Below, one piece after another: positions 17,090 through 26,110 of a stretch of DNA of 43,567 bases (position 1 is the first letter of the stretch; the number at the start of each line of letters is the position of its first letter). Where the stretch lies: NCBI GenBank assembly GCA_934130435.1, contig CAKOYB010000009.1:1-43567 (forward strand), read 5' to 3'. A program made the translations under genes and the position numbers. The notes under the pieces were generated by a model. The model had not been told where the DNA came from. It saw only the letters and a program-made list of their open reading frames with translations, and ran no database searches. Source of the stretch: an uncultured Clostridia bacterium. Its GTDB lineage: Bacteria; Bacillota; Clostridia; TANB77; CAG-508.

Positions 17090-18346
17090 TTATCCTCCAT
17101 CGCAGAATGTAATATTTGCTCCTAAGCTTTTCAATTTTTCTTCAAGCTTTTCATAACCTCTAAGTATATATTCAACATTCTCAACACAAGTTTTTCCTTT
17201 TGCATTTAATGCTGCTGTAACTAATGCTGCTCCGCCCCTTAGGTCAGTTGCTTTGACTGTAGATTTGTTTAGTCTTTTTACGCCTTTTATTACTTCTGTT
17301 TTGCCTTCAACAGTTATTTTAGCCCCCATCTTTATTAATTCACTTGCATATTTATATCTATTTTCAAATATATTCTCCACAACAATAGATGTGCCTTTTG
17401 CAACTGTTAATACCGCTGCTATAATTGATTGCATATCAGTTGGAAACCCTGGATATGGTAATGTTTTTATATCTACTGGTCTAAGTTTTTTAGGCGTCTG
17501 CATAATTATCTCGTTTTTAGATATTTTAAATTTACATCCCATTTCTTCCAACTTATTTAGAAGTGTTTGTATATGTTCAGGATTTACTTTTTTTAGTACT
17601 ATATTTCCTCCTGTTATCGCTGTCATACATAATAGTGTTCCTGCTTCAATTCTGTCTGGAATAATATTATAACTCAAATTTTTTAATTTTTCTACACCTT
17701 TTATAATAATATTATTACTTCCTGCTCCTTTAATCTTAGCTCCCATAGAATTTAATGCATTCTGTAAATCTATAATTTCAGGTTCCATTGCTGCATTTAT
17801 TATCTGAGTTGTTCCATTTGCCAATACACTAGCAAGCATAATGTTTTCAGTTGCTCCAACACTTGGAAAATCTAATTGTATATCTGTTCCAATTAAATTT
17901 TGAGTTTCACATTTAATATATCCGAATTCCTCATGTACAGTAATTCCAAGTTTTTCAAATGCTTTAAGGTGCAAATCAATTGGTCTAGCACCAATATCAC
18001 ACCCTCCTGGATATGTAAATATTGCTTTTTTCTTTCTTGAAATTAAAGCTCCTGCTATTATTACAGATGACCTCATTTCTTGCATTAATTCTTCTGGAAT
18101 TTCATAATTATTTATGTTTCGAGAATCTATTAATATTCTTCCATTATTCTTTTTAACTTTACAGCCCAGTTTTTCTAATATTTTTAGCATCATCTTTGTA
18201 TCGTGAATGTCAGGAACATTATACAGTTTTGTAATTCCTGCATTTAGTATACTAGCTGCAATTATTGGTAATGAAGCATTTTTCGAACCAGAAACATAGG
18301 TTGTTCCTTCAAGCCTTTTTCCTCCTTCTATTATATATCTCTTCAT
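17090..18346 (-). CDS. murA: UDP-N-acetylglucosamine 1-carboxyvinyltransferase
   Basis: 418 aa EPSP-synthase-fold enzyme that commits UDP-GlcNAc to peptidoglycan by adding enolpyruvate. Visible are SGSKNASLPIIAASIL at the N-terminus, the catalytic loop YPGGCDIGARPIDLHL with Cys116 (target of fosfomycin in the family), and DLRGGAALVTAALNA near the end. The start at 18346 has AAGGTG 6 nt upstream; this ribosome-binding site lies within a long inverted repeat. Stop overlaps the ribosome-binding site of divIB. Confidence 0.95.
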   Translation of the reverse strand: MKRYIIEGGKRLEGTTYVSGSKNASLPIIAASILNAGITKLYNVPDIHDTKMMLKILEKLGCKVKKNNGRILIDSRNINNYEIPEELMQEMRSSVIIAGALISRKKKAIFTYPGGCDIGARPIDLHLKAFEKLGITVHEEFGYIKCETQNLIGTDIQLDFPSVGATENIMLASVLANGTTQIINAAMEPEIIDLQNALNSMGAKIKGAGSNNIIIKGVEKLKNLSYNIIPDRIEAGTLLCMTAITGGNIVLKKVNPEHIQTLLNKLEEMGCKFKISKNEIIMQTPKKLRPVDIKTLPYPGFPTDMQSIIAAVLTVAKGTSIVVENIFENRYKYASELIKMGAKITVEGKTEVIKGVKRLNKSTVKATDLRGGAALVTAALNAKGKTCVENVEYILRGYEKLEEKLKSLGANITFCDGG

Positions 18347-18347
18347 A

Positions 18348-18410
18348 AAAATCACCTTCCCTTATGTAACTTGATATATATTATGTCACATTTACGTAAA
18401 AGGTGATTTT
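18348..18410 (-). promoter_or_regulatory. murA: Inverted repeat enclosing the murA ribosome-binding site
   Basis: AAAATCACCTT (18348-18358) pairs exactly with AAGGTGATTTT (18400-18410); inside, TTATGTAA and TTACGTAA extend the stem by 8 bp after a 3-nt bulge. In the mRNA the AAGGTG and the spacer up to the murA start would be base-paired, with the start codon just outside. It follows the dCMP deaminase stop (18416) directly. Confidence 0.6.
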
Positions 18411-18415
18411 AAGAA

Positions 18416-18898
18416 TTATAGGCTTAATATCAGTTCTTTATTCTGTGCCTCATATTTTCTATATTTAACTTTACATGCATCTAGCATCTGCTTAGAAGCT
18501 ATATTTACATCTGTTCCATTATACTTGTCATTTTTATATACGACTTCTTTTATTCCTGCCTGAATTATAGCTTTTGCACATTCATTACATGGAAATAAAT
18601 CCACATATATTGTTGCATTTTTTAAATTGGATCCTTTATTATTAAGAATCGCATTAAGTTCTGCATGACATACATATGCATACTTTGTTTTTAAAAATTC
18701 GCCTTCTCTATCCCATGGCATATGTTCATCATCATATCCATTAGGTGCTCCATTATATCCCACTGACAAGATTTTCTTATCATCGCTTACAATACATGCT
18801 CCTACTTGAGTAGATGGATCTTTACTTCTTTGCGCTGATAACATCGCAATTCCCATAAAATATGAATCCCAACTAATATAATCTTCTCTTTTATTCAT
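18416..18898 (-). CDS. comEB: dCMP deaminase (ComEB-like)
   Basis: 160 aa zinc deaminase. CHAELNA (His78, Glu80) and FPCNECAKA (Cys104, Cys107) are the catalytic zinc site, and SKDPSTQVGACIV near residue 27 is typical of deoxycytidylate deaminases. It converts dCMP to dUMP for thymidylate synthesis. GGAG ribosome-binding site 6 nt before the ATG. Confidence 0.93.
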   Translation of the reverse strand: MNKREDYISWDSYFMGIAMLSAQRSKDPSTQVGACIVSDDKKILSVGYNGAPNGYDDEHMPWDREGEFLKTKYAYVCHAELNAILNNKGSNLKNATIYVDLFPCNECAKAIIQAGIKEVVYKNDKYNGTDVNIASKQMLDACKVKYRKYEAQNKELILSL

Positions 18899-19009
18899 AT
18901 TATCTCCTTATATAAATAAAGTACAATTATTCAGTATTATTATATATTACATCATTTTCATTTTCAACTCTTAATTATTTATTTCTTATAATATTATTAT
19001 TTTTGTCGC

Positions 19010-20929
19010 TCACATCTTTATTACCAGTTTGTTAACTTTTGAGTTAATATATTTTTCTAATTTTTCCATAAAAATCTCTGGTTTTATTTCTTTTTTTGCA
19101 ACCATGTCCAATCCTTTTTCCCAACTCGCTGTCAATTTTGGATTTAACATATCTGGCATTGAAGAATAAACTATATCAAATATTTTTTCTCCTTTTTCTG
19201 TTGGAGTTATTATTTGAGTTTTTGAATTTATGTTTATATATTTTATTCTTTCTAATTTTTTTATAATTTCGGCCCTAGTTGCACTTGTTCCTATTCCAGC
19301 ACCTTTTATCTGTTCTCTTAATTCTTCATCTTCTATAAGTTTACCCGCATTTTCCATTGCTAATATCATGCTTCCGGAATTATATCTGCTAGGAGGAGAA
19401 GTCTCGGCATCCTTCGTTTCAAGGTTATTTATTTTTATTTTTTCGCCTTTCTTTAATGTTGAAAGTATATCTAAATTATTGTTTTCTTTTGGCTGTTGGG
19501 ATTCATTTAATATATTTTTAGGTTTTAATATATCTAGATACCCTCTTTTTATACAAACTTTTCCATTAGCAAAGAATTGTTCTTCACCTACTTTTATTGC
19601 AACATTAATTTTGTTGTATTCTGCTTGTGGGTAAAATATACTTAAAAACCTTTTTACTATTATTTTATAAACCATCTTGTGAAGTTCTGGAAGTGAATCA
19701 TAGTTTTCATATCCTTGTCCTGTTGGAATTATTGCATAATGATCGGTTATTTTAGAATCATTTACATATTTTGTCTTCAATAAATTGGTAGAATACTTTT
19801 CTTCTATCATTTTATTAATATACCCTTGGATTTCCTCATCTTTAAATCCTTTTGAAATTCCATTTAGATTCTTAGTTATAACTTTTGCTACTGCTGTTGA
19901 TAACACTCTTGCATCTGTTCTTGGATATGTTACTAGTTTTTTTTCATACAAGTTCTGTATAATTTCTAATGTTTCATCTGGTTTTATTTTAAATTGTTTT
20001 GTGCATTCATTTTGTATTTCTGCTAAATTAAATAATAATGGTGGATTTTCTTTCTGTTTTTGTTTTTTTACTTCTGTAATAATTGCCTCTTTATCTCTAA
20101 GCTCATTCATAAACGTTTTTAGGTCTTCTATCTTTTTAAATCCGTTTTCATTGTACAATTTGGGTGAATTATACATTTTCGAATTCTCATTTACTTTCCA
20201 TTCCGCTTCAAATTGAGATTCATCATTTCCAAATTTTCCTAATAGTTTATAATATTTAGTTTTTACAAAATTTCTAATTTCTCTTTCTCTTATTACAACC
20301 ATTCCTAAAACGCAAGTCATTACTCTTCCTACTGAAATTGAAACCTTTTCCTCTTTAATCTCTTTTGCTAATCTTCTTCCATATATTATTGACAATAGCC
20401 TAGAAAAATTGATTCCAATTAAATAGTCTTCTTTTGCACGTAAATATGCAGAGTCTGATAAACTATCATACTCTGACATATCTTTTGCTTCTTTTATACC
20501 TCTTAGTATTTCTTCTTCTGTTTGTGAATCAATCCAGACCCTTTTCATTTTTGCATTGGGATTTGGCTCTGCCATCATAAATACAAGTCTTTGTATATAT
20601 TCTCCTTCTCTTCCAGAGTCTCCTGCATTATATATTTCATCCACATCTTCTCTTTTAAGAAGATTCTGTACTATTTCAAATTGATTCTTTACCGCTGGTA
20701 TTATTTCATATTTATACTTTTCAGGTAAGAATGGAAGTGTATCTAATCTCCAGAACTTTAATTTTTCATCATATGCTTCTGGGTACGACATTGTAACCAA
20801 ATGTCCAACGCACCACGTTATAATCCACTCTTTAGATTCTAAATATCCATTTTTTCTAACTGCATTTTGTTTTAAAGCCTTTGAAAACTCCATTGCAACA
20901 GATGGTTTTTCAGTTATTAACAACTTCAT
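19010..20929 (-). CDS. topB: DNA topoisomerase III
   Basis: 639-aa type IA topoisomerase. The TOPRIM domain starts MKLLITEKPSVAMEFSKAL and includes EIYNAGDSGREGEYIQRL; the active-site Tyr is in KLVTYPRTDARVL near residue 335; ISVGRVMTCVLGMVV is also typical. It lacks C-terminal zinc fingers, as usual for TopB. Chromosomal TopB decatenates replication intermediates; TopB copies also travel on plasmids, but nothing else here suggests a mobile element. Confidence 0.92.
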   Translation of the reverse strand: MKLLITEKPSVAMEFSKALKQNAVRKNGYLESKEWIITWCVGHLVTMSYPEAYDEKLKFWRLDTLPFLPEKYKYEIIPAVKNQFEIVQNLLKREDVDEIYNAGDSGREGEYIQRLVFMMAEPNPNAKMKRVWIDSQTEEEILRGIKEAKDMSEYDSLSDSAYLRAKEDYLIGINFSRLLSIIYGRRLAKEIKEEKVSISVGRVMTCVLGMVVIREREIRNFVKTKYYKLLGKFGNDESQFEAEWKVNENSKMYNSPKLYNENGFKKIEDLKTFMNELRDKEAIITEVKKQKQKENPPLLFNLAEIQNECTKQFKIKPDETLEIIQNLYEKKLVTYPRTDARVLSTAVAKVITKNLNGISKGFKDEEIQGYINKMIEEKYSTNLLKTKYVNDSKITDHYAIIPTGQGYENYDSLPELHKMVYKIIVKRFLSIFYPQAEYNKINVAIKVGEEQFFANGKVCIKRGYLDILKPKNILNESQQPKENNNLDILSTLKKGEKIKINNLETKDAETSPPSRYNSGSMILAMENAGKLIEDEELREQIKGAGIGTSATRAEIIKKLERIKYININSKTQIITPTEKGEKIFDIVYSSMPDMLNPKLTASWEKGLDMVAKKEIKPEIFMEKLEKYINSKVNKLVIKM

Positions 20930-20984
20930 ATTATCTATTTCCTTTTAGTCTGTTCTTGTATTAGTATTTAACAAATATAAATTA

Positions 20985-22079
20985 TTACAATTTTAAAGTT
21001 CTTTGCCCATTAATTATGTTTTTTGATTGGGTATTGTATATTTTTTCATCTTTATTTAAAAACTTATATAGTAATATTGTAATTGGAATTAGTATTACTG
21101 ATGACAATAGTATAGATATTATAATTAAGCTAATTAATGCAATTAATTCATTGTTTAGTAGGCTTACTTGCTTGTTGATAGTAACAATATAAGTTAAGAA
21201 TATACCTGTACAAATAAAAATTATACTATTATACTTGTTAAAGATTTCAATATAATTTTCTTTAATCTCTTTTTTCATTTCTACTAGTTCGATATTTTTC
21301 AATCTATTTACTATGGTATTTGAAATATCCAAGCTTACTCCCATAGAAGCAATAATTGTACTTGCAATAATCAAACTATTATAATTAATACTTTCATTAG
21401 CTGTTAAATTTAACGTATTTATAATGTTATTTTCAAGTATTGAAATATTAGTAAATATCCTCATAATTATAGAAGCTACTAATACCCCAATTATACTACT
21501 GAATATTACTATTAGTGACTTTCTATTAATTCCATTTCCCACAATAGAATTGAATAACACAATTAGTAATGTTGCAATTATTGATATAATTATAGCATTA
21601 TTTCCTAATGCAATTTGATCTATTATCAAAAACTTGATTATTAATATTGAAAGAAGTACTGATAAAATAATTTTTATACCATTTTTCTTAAATACTAATA
21701 TTATTAAGGCTAATGTTGCAATTGTGAAATATATAATATAATTCTGTCTTACAATTCCCTCTATTGTTACATCGCTAATCTCTTCGTCTGATTGATTTAT
21801 TTTTGCATAAACTTCAGTACCTTTCTTTAGTTTATAATTTGAATATGAATTAATATAATATTTTGCGTCATATTCTTCTTCTTCGTAGTTTCCCTCTAGT
21901 ATTTTTACTGAAACTTTTTGGATGTTTTTAGTTTCTTCGTTTTCTTTAACTTCTTCCGTTCCATATACAACAACTACTTTAGCTCTAACCACTTGATCTT
22001 CCGCTTTCACCTGTACTTTTATCGCAAAAACGATACCCAATATTAAAACTAGTGCTAGAATTCTTTTTATTTCTTTCAT
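20985..22079 (-). CDS. YibE/F family membrane protein
   Basis: 364 aa with a signal-like N-terminus (LALVLILGIVFAIKVQVKA), a ~90-residue outside domain, then about seven membrane helices starting at YIIYFTIATLALIILVF. The sequence GNGINRKSLIVIFSSIIGVLVA and the later ASTIIASMGVSLDISNTIV match the YibE/F family. Function is unknown; transport has been proposed for the family. It follows the DUF3298-like gene by 9 nt, so the two are probably co-transcribed. Confidence 0.75.
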   Translation of the reverse strand: MKEIKRILALVLILGIVFAIKVQVKAEDQVVRAKVVVVYGTEEVKENEETKNIQKVSVKILEGNYEEEEYDAKYYINSYSNYKLKKGTEVYAKINQSDEEISDVTIEGIVRQNYIIYFTIATLALIILVFKKNGIKIILSVLLSILIIKFLIIDQIALGNNAIIISIIATLLIVLFNSIVGNGINRKSLIVIFSSIIGVLVASIIMRIFTNISILENNIINTLNLTANESINYNSLIIASTIIASMGVSLDISNTIVNRLKNIELVEMKKEIKENYIEIFNKYNSIIFICTGIFLTYIVTINKQVSLLNNELIALISLIIISILLSSVILIPITILLYKFLNKDEKIYNTQSKNIINGQRTLKL

Positions 22080-22088
22080 TTTTTCTCC

Positions 22089-22898
22089 TTATATTATCAC
22101 TATATCTATTTCTGATGTATAACTTGAATTTCCATATGGGTATAAAATATACAAAGCCTTTTCTTGTCCAACAAAAAATACTTTTGAATTTTCAACCTTA
22201 TACATTGAGTCTTCTGTATTTCTTACAAATTTCTGATATCCTAAATTTTGATATGTTTTTGCCTCATTACTTGCATTTTTTATAACTTCATCAATTTTGC
22301 TTTGGGCATTCTTACTTTCAATATTTCTGTAATCTAGCAATTGGTTTAAAGTCATTATTTCATTTGAAGCAGTGTTATAATTGTATGTTTTAACAATTAT
22401 CCTTTGTGAATTATTTCCCTCTTTTAAAGTTGACATTATTGCTAATGATAATATATTATCATTTAAATAAGCTTTATATTTTACATTATAAATATATTTT
22501 ATGTCTCTTTTAGACAATATTGATATTGCTTTTTCCTGAAACAAACTCTTTATTTCTTTATTAATTTTTGTAGCATTTTCTGAAGTAATGTTTATTTGAG
22601 GGATATTAGCCTCTATTTCATAATAACCTTCTAGAGTTTCTCTTTTACTATAATCAGCAAAGACTAGTTCTTTTTGTGAATTTGCCTTTTGAATATTTAG
22701 CTTTGTATCTTGATAGTCTATACTATTATTAAATATTTCTGCAAAATCTTCTGTCAATTTTGCAACATCAATTTTTTTATTATTTTTGTTTTCTTTTGTG
22801 TCTGTCTTTATTAATTGAAAAAAAACTCCTAAATTAACTGCAGCAATGCATACTACAATAATAAATATTACAAATATTTTATGTGGATTGATTTTCAT
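22089..22898 (-). CDS. DUF3298/DUF4163-like membrane-anchored protein
   Basis: 269 aa. An N-terminal membrane helix (IFVIFIIVVCIAAVNLGVFF) is followed by an outside domain with INKEIKSLFQEKAIS, YKAYLNDNILSLAIMSTLK and a C-terminal FVGQEKALYILYPYG. This is the layout of DUF4163-DUF3298 proteins such as the RsiV/PdaC-type extracellular domain. No sigma factor gene is adjacent, so anti-sigma function is not supported; it may be an envelope-sensing or wall protein. Confidence 0.6.
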   Translation of the reverse strand: MKINPHKIFVIFIIVVCIAAVNLGVFFQLIKTDTKENKNNKKIDVAKLTEDFAEIFNNSIDYQDTKLNIQKANSQKELVFADYSKRETLEGYYEIEANIPQINITSENATKINKEIKSLFQEKAISILSKRDIKYIYNVKYKAYLNDNILSLAIMSTLKEGNNSQRIIVKTYNYNTASNEIMTLNQLLDYRNIESKNAQSKIDEVIKNASNEAKTYQNLGYQKFVRNTEDSMYKVENSKVFFVGQEKALYILYPYGNSSYTSEIDIVII

Positions 22899-22962
22899 TT
22901 TTTCCTCACATAGTTTTTTTATTTTTCTAATATATTATAACATGCGTTTTCTGTTTTTTCAA

Positions 22963-23871
22963 TTATTTTAAAAGCTTTAAATTTTTTATTTCTGTTTTGC
23001 TTATTATTCCACTATTTCCTATCAGACTATCTATTTTAATTCTTTTTATATCAAGCTTTTCCATAATACTCTCAGCCAAAATTAGTTCATCAAATTCATT
23101 ACTTATATTTTCAAACCCCATTTTAATTTCTTTTTTTAGTTTTAAATTAATTGAATTGATTATTATTCCATTAAAAAGTTTACTTGCAATTTTTATATTT
23201 CTATTAAGATTAATAATAATTGCATTACTATTAATCTTATACTCATTAATATCCGTTTCATAAAAATCTATATTAATTATAATTTCCGATTTTAATAAAC
23301 TTTTTCTATAGCTATTCGAAAGTTGCACAGCTATCCCGTATTGGCTATATAGTTGTTCTTCTATATTCCTAAACTTATATATTTTTTTAGTTACTATTTT
23401 TAAAAATCTAGTATGTTTTGCTAGTTCAAATAGCATTTTTTTATTAAATTCTGAATTATTATTTATAAGAACAGTAACTTCTCTTTCATACAATTGCTTC
23501 TTTTGAATCAAATTAATATACTCAAGAATATTAAAAAGTAAATACTTCTTTATTTCTAGTCCTTTATAACAATCTAAACCATACTTTTCAAAAATTTTTA
23601 ATATATCTTTTCTCATCAATTCTTTTGATAAGACTAATTTATATTCTCTTAATTTTTTATAATACTTTTTTATAATCTTTTCAGTTTTTCTATTTAATTT
23701 ATCTTCTTTAATTGGTAAGATTCCAACAACAATGTTTTTTTCCTTTTTAATTGTTATTATGTTAAATAAATTTTTATATACAAATAGTATTTTGTTAAAA
23801 ACACTATGTTTGTTATGTCTAGATATTTCTTCATAGTCTTGTACAATTTTTACATATATATTTTTTTTCAT
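22963..23871 (-). CDS. Hypothetical protein, Lys/Ile-rich, unknown function
   Basis: 302 aa, start MKKNIYVKIVQDYEEISRH at 23871. No signal peptide and no clear membrane helix. The second half alternates hydrophobic strands (EIIINIDFY, NAIIINLN, NGIIINSINL) and could be a Rossmann-like fold, but I recognise no family motif. The ribosome-binding site (AGGGGG) lies in the 3' arm of the hairpin that follows aspS, so expression may be low or depend on unfolding. Confidence 0.6.
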   Translation of the reverse strand: MKKNIYVKIVQDYEEISRHNKHSVFNKILFVYKNLFNIITIKKEKNIVVGILPIKEDKLNRKTEKIIKKYYKKLREYKLVLSKELMRKDILKIFEKYGLDCYKGLEIKKYLLFNILEYINLIQKKQLYEREVTVLINNNSEFNKKMLFELAKHTRFLKIVTKKIYKFRNIEEQLYSQYGIAVQLSNSYRKSLLKSEIIINIDFYETDINEYKINSNAIIINLNRNIKIASKLFNGIIINSINLKLKKEIKMGFENISNEFDELILAESIMEKLDIKRIKIDSLIGNSGIISKTEIKNLKLLK

Positions 23872-23911
23872 AAACAAGCCCCCTAAATAATTATATTTAG
23901 AGGGCTTGTTT
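23872..23911 (-). terminator. Hairpin after aspS, overlapping the next gene's ribosome-binding site
   Basis: 17-bp stem (23872-23888 with 23895-23911, one G-U) and a 6-nt loop, beginning 3 nt after the aspS stop. AAACAAGCCC forms the base. On the minus strand the tail is TTTATG, leading straight into the next start codon; the plus-strand tail is a better T-run (TTTTT). It is probably a terminator with leaky readthrough or a translational block. Confidence 0.65.
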
Positions 23912-23914
23912 TTA

Positions 23915-25672
23915 TTACTCTTCTTTTTTATCAATTTTTATATGTATTTCTTTTAATTGTTCTTCAGTAACATATCCTGGTGCTCCCATCAACAGATCTT
24001 GTGCTTTGCTGTTCATTGGAAAAGCTATTACTTCTCTTATATTTGGCTCGTCAGTCATAAGCATTATCATTCTGTCAACTCCTGGCGCTATTCCTGCATG
24101 TGGTGGTGCTCCATAGCAAAATGCATTAAACAATGCTGGAAATTTTTCTTCTATTGTTTCTTTGCTATATCCTGCAATTTCAAATGCTTTTATCATTATT
24201 TCTGTATCATGATTTCTAACTGCTCCAGATGATAGTTCTATACCATTGCAAACAATATCATATTGATATGCTAATATGTCTAATGGATTCATTGTTTTTA
24301 GAGCTTCTATTCCACCTTGTGGCATAGAAAATGGATTATGACAAAAATCTAGTTTTCCTTCATCATTTATTTCATACATTGGAAAATCAACAATCCAGCA
24401 GAATCTAAATACATCTTTTTCTATTAAGTCAAGCCTTACAGCAAGTTCTTGTCTAATTTTTCCTGCTATTTTTTCAACTACTCCTTTTTCGTCTACTACA
24501 AAGAAAATAGCATCACCTTGTTTTGCATTTACTTGACTCATAATGTCTTTTTGTGTATTTTCATCTATAAACTTAGCAATTGTTCCTTGTAGTGAGTTAT
24601 CTTCGTTGATTTTTATCCATGCTAGTCCTTTTGCTTCACATTCTTCTACTGCAAAGCTTACCATATGATCAAAAAACTTTCTTGAGTTGGTTGAGCCATT
24701 TGGTACACATATAGCTCTTACTATTTTCTGTTTAAAAGCATTAAATTCAATATTATTAAAAATATTAGTAACATCTTGAATTATTAATGGATTTCTTAAG
24801 TCTGGCTTATCTGTTCCATACTTTAACATTGCATCATTGTATGAAATTTTTGGAAAAGGATATTCTCCTACTTTTTTCTCTCCAAATTCTAAAAAGGTAT
24901 TGTACATTACTTTTTCCATAACTTCAAATACATCTTCTTGTGTTGCAAAAGCCATTTCCATGTCTAATTGATAAAATTCTCCTGGTGCTCTATCTGCTCT
25001 TGCATCTTCATCTCTAAAACATGGTGCAATTTGAAAATACTTATCTATTCCAGAAATCATTAATAATTGTTTGAATTGTTGAGGTGCTTGTGGTAATGCA
25101 TAAAACTGTCCAGGATGAACTCTACTTGGTACAAGATAGTCTCTTGCTCCTTCTGGAGATGAACTTGTAAGTATTGGAGTTTGAACTTCTGTAAAACCTT
25201 TTTCTATCATTTGATTTCTTAGAAATTGTAATACTTTCGCTCTTAATAAAATATTATTTTTAAGTTTTTCGTTTCTTAGGTCTAAAAATCTATATTCCAA
25301 TCTTAAATCTTCTCTTGGTATTTTATCTGAATTGATTTCAAATGGAAGCTCTTTTGTTCTTTTTCCTAGAATATCAATTTTTTCAACAATTATTTCTATT
25401 TCTCCTGTTTTCATATTAGGATTTATGTCTTGTCTAACTTGTACCATTCCTTCTATACTTACAGTTGATTCTGTTGGAATTTTAGAAGCATACTCTATCA
25501 GATTAGATTCGTTTGTAACAACTGCTTGTGTTATCCCGTATTGATCTCTTAGATCTAAGAATAATAATCCTCCAAGGTTTCTAGATGTTTGTATCCAACC
25601 AGCTATTTTTACTTTTTTTCCTGCATCCTTTTTTGTTAATTCGCCACAATTATTGGTTCTATAAATATTCAT
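23915..25672 (-). CDS. aspS: Aspartyl-tRNA synthetase
   Basis: 585-aa class IIb synthetase. The OB-fold anticodon domain is at the N-terminus (VKIAGWIQTSRNLGGLLFLDLRD), followed by motif 2 (FRDEDARADRAPGEFYQLDME), the bacterial insertion domain, and motif 3 (GAPPHAGIAPGVDRMIM). Full length for bacterial AspRS. The start is 40 nt from the tmRNA 3' end, with a GGGAGG site. Whether it can also charge tRNA-Asn cannot be decided from this. Confidence 0.97.
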   Translation of the reverse strand: MNIYRTNNCGELTKKDAGKKVKIAGWIQTSRNLGGLLFLDLRDQYGITQAVVTNESNLIEYASKIPTESTVSIEGMVQVRQDINPNMKTGEIEIIVEKIDILGKRTKELPFEINSDKIPREDLRLEYRFLDLRNEKLKNNILLRAKVLQFLRNQMIEKGFTEVQTPILTSSSPEGARDYLVPSRVHPGQFYALPQAPQQFKQLLMISGIDKYFQIAPCFRDEDARADRAPGEFYQLDMEMAFATQEDVFEVMEKVMYNTFLEFGEKKVGEYPFPKISYNDAMLKYGTDKPDLRNPLIIQDVTNIFNNIEFNAFKQKIVRAICVPNGSTNSRKFFDHMVSFAVEECEAKGLAWIKINEDNSLQGTIAKFIDENTQKDIMSQVNAKQGDAIFFVVDEKGVVEKIAGKIRQELAVRLDLIEKDVFRFCWIVDFPMYEINDEGKLDFCHNPFSMPQGGIEALKTMNPLDILAYQYDIVCNGIELSSGAVRNHDTEIMIKAFEIAGYSKETIEEKFPALFNAFCYGAPPHAGIAPGVDRMIMLMTDEPNIREVIAFPMNSKAQDLLMGAPGYVTEEQLKEIHIKIDKKEE

Positions 25673-25712
25673 TTTTTTCCTCCCTAATTATTACTACTGC
25701 AAAATAAAAAAT

Positions 25713-26066
25713 TGGTGGAGATGAGGAGAGTCGAACTCCTGTCCAACAATTTTTCCATATAAACTTCTCCGAGTGCAGTTTATTTATTTTTTTCCAATAC
25801 ACTAAATAAATAAACAAATTTAATGCATTGTATCCTTTTTATTACCCACTACTTTTAAGGAGAAAAGTAGCTTTGTTTCCTACTAAGTCGTCACCTTAAA
25901 TTGATCGTAGGAGTCAAATTAAGGCGTCGCTACAATTAAGCAGCGTATGCTAATTCTGTTTTATCAGCATTTATATTTAATTTTGCTTTTTTATAGTGGC
26001 CAAAGCAACCATCCACTACTCGCTATTCATACTTCTAAATTGCTGTCAAAACCAAAATACATCCCC
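25713..26066 (-). ncRNA. ssrA: Transfer-messenger RNA (tmRNA)
   Basis: The 354-nt gene starts GGGGATG and ends CATCTCC-ACCA; these pair as a 7-bp acceptor stem with one G-U, and the CCA is encoded. The 3' part holds a T-arm (AGGAGTTCGACTCTCCT). The internal reading frame resumes at GCA (25986) and encodes AKLNINADKTELAYAA followed by TAA (25936-25938). tmRNA with SmpB rescues stalled ribosomes and tags the peptide for proteolysis. Confidence 0.95.
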
Positions 26067-26077
26067 ATATGTTTAAT

Positions 26078-26106
26078 ATTATACTACATCTATTAATTAT
26101 ATTCAA
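26078..26106 (-). promoter_or_regulatory. ssrA: Promoter of ssrA
   Basis: TTGAAT (26106-26101), 17-nt spacer, perfect TATAAT (26083-26078), ending 11 nt before the mature tmRNA 5' end. It begins just after the stop of the RNase E/G gene. Confidence 0.75.
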
Positions 26107-26110
26107 CCTT

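Noticed and set aside
19010..20929. topB as a sign of an integrated plasmid or conjugative element
   Set aside because: No relaxase, integrase, attachment repeat or conjugation gene is nearby, and base composition matches the surrounding housekeeping genes.
25673..25712. T-box leader for aspS
   Set aside because: Only 40 nt separate tmRNA from the start codon, and no specifier loop or antiterminator is present.
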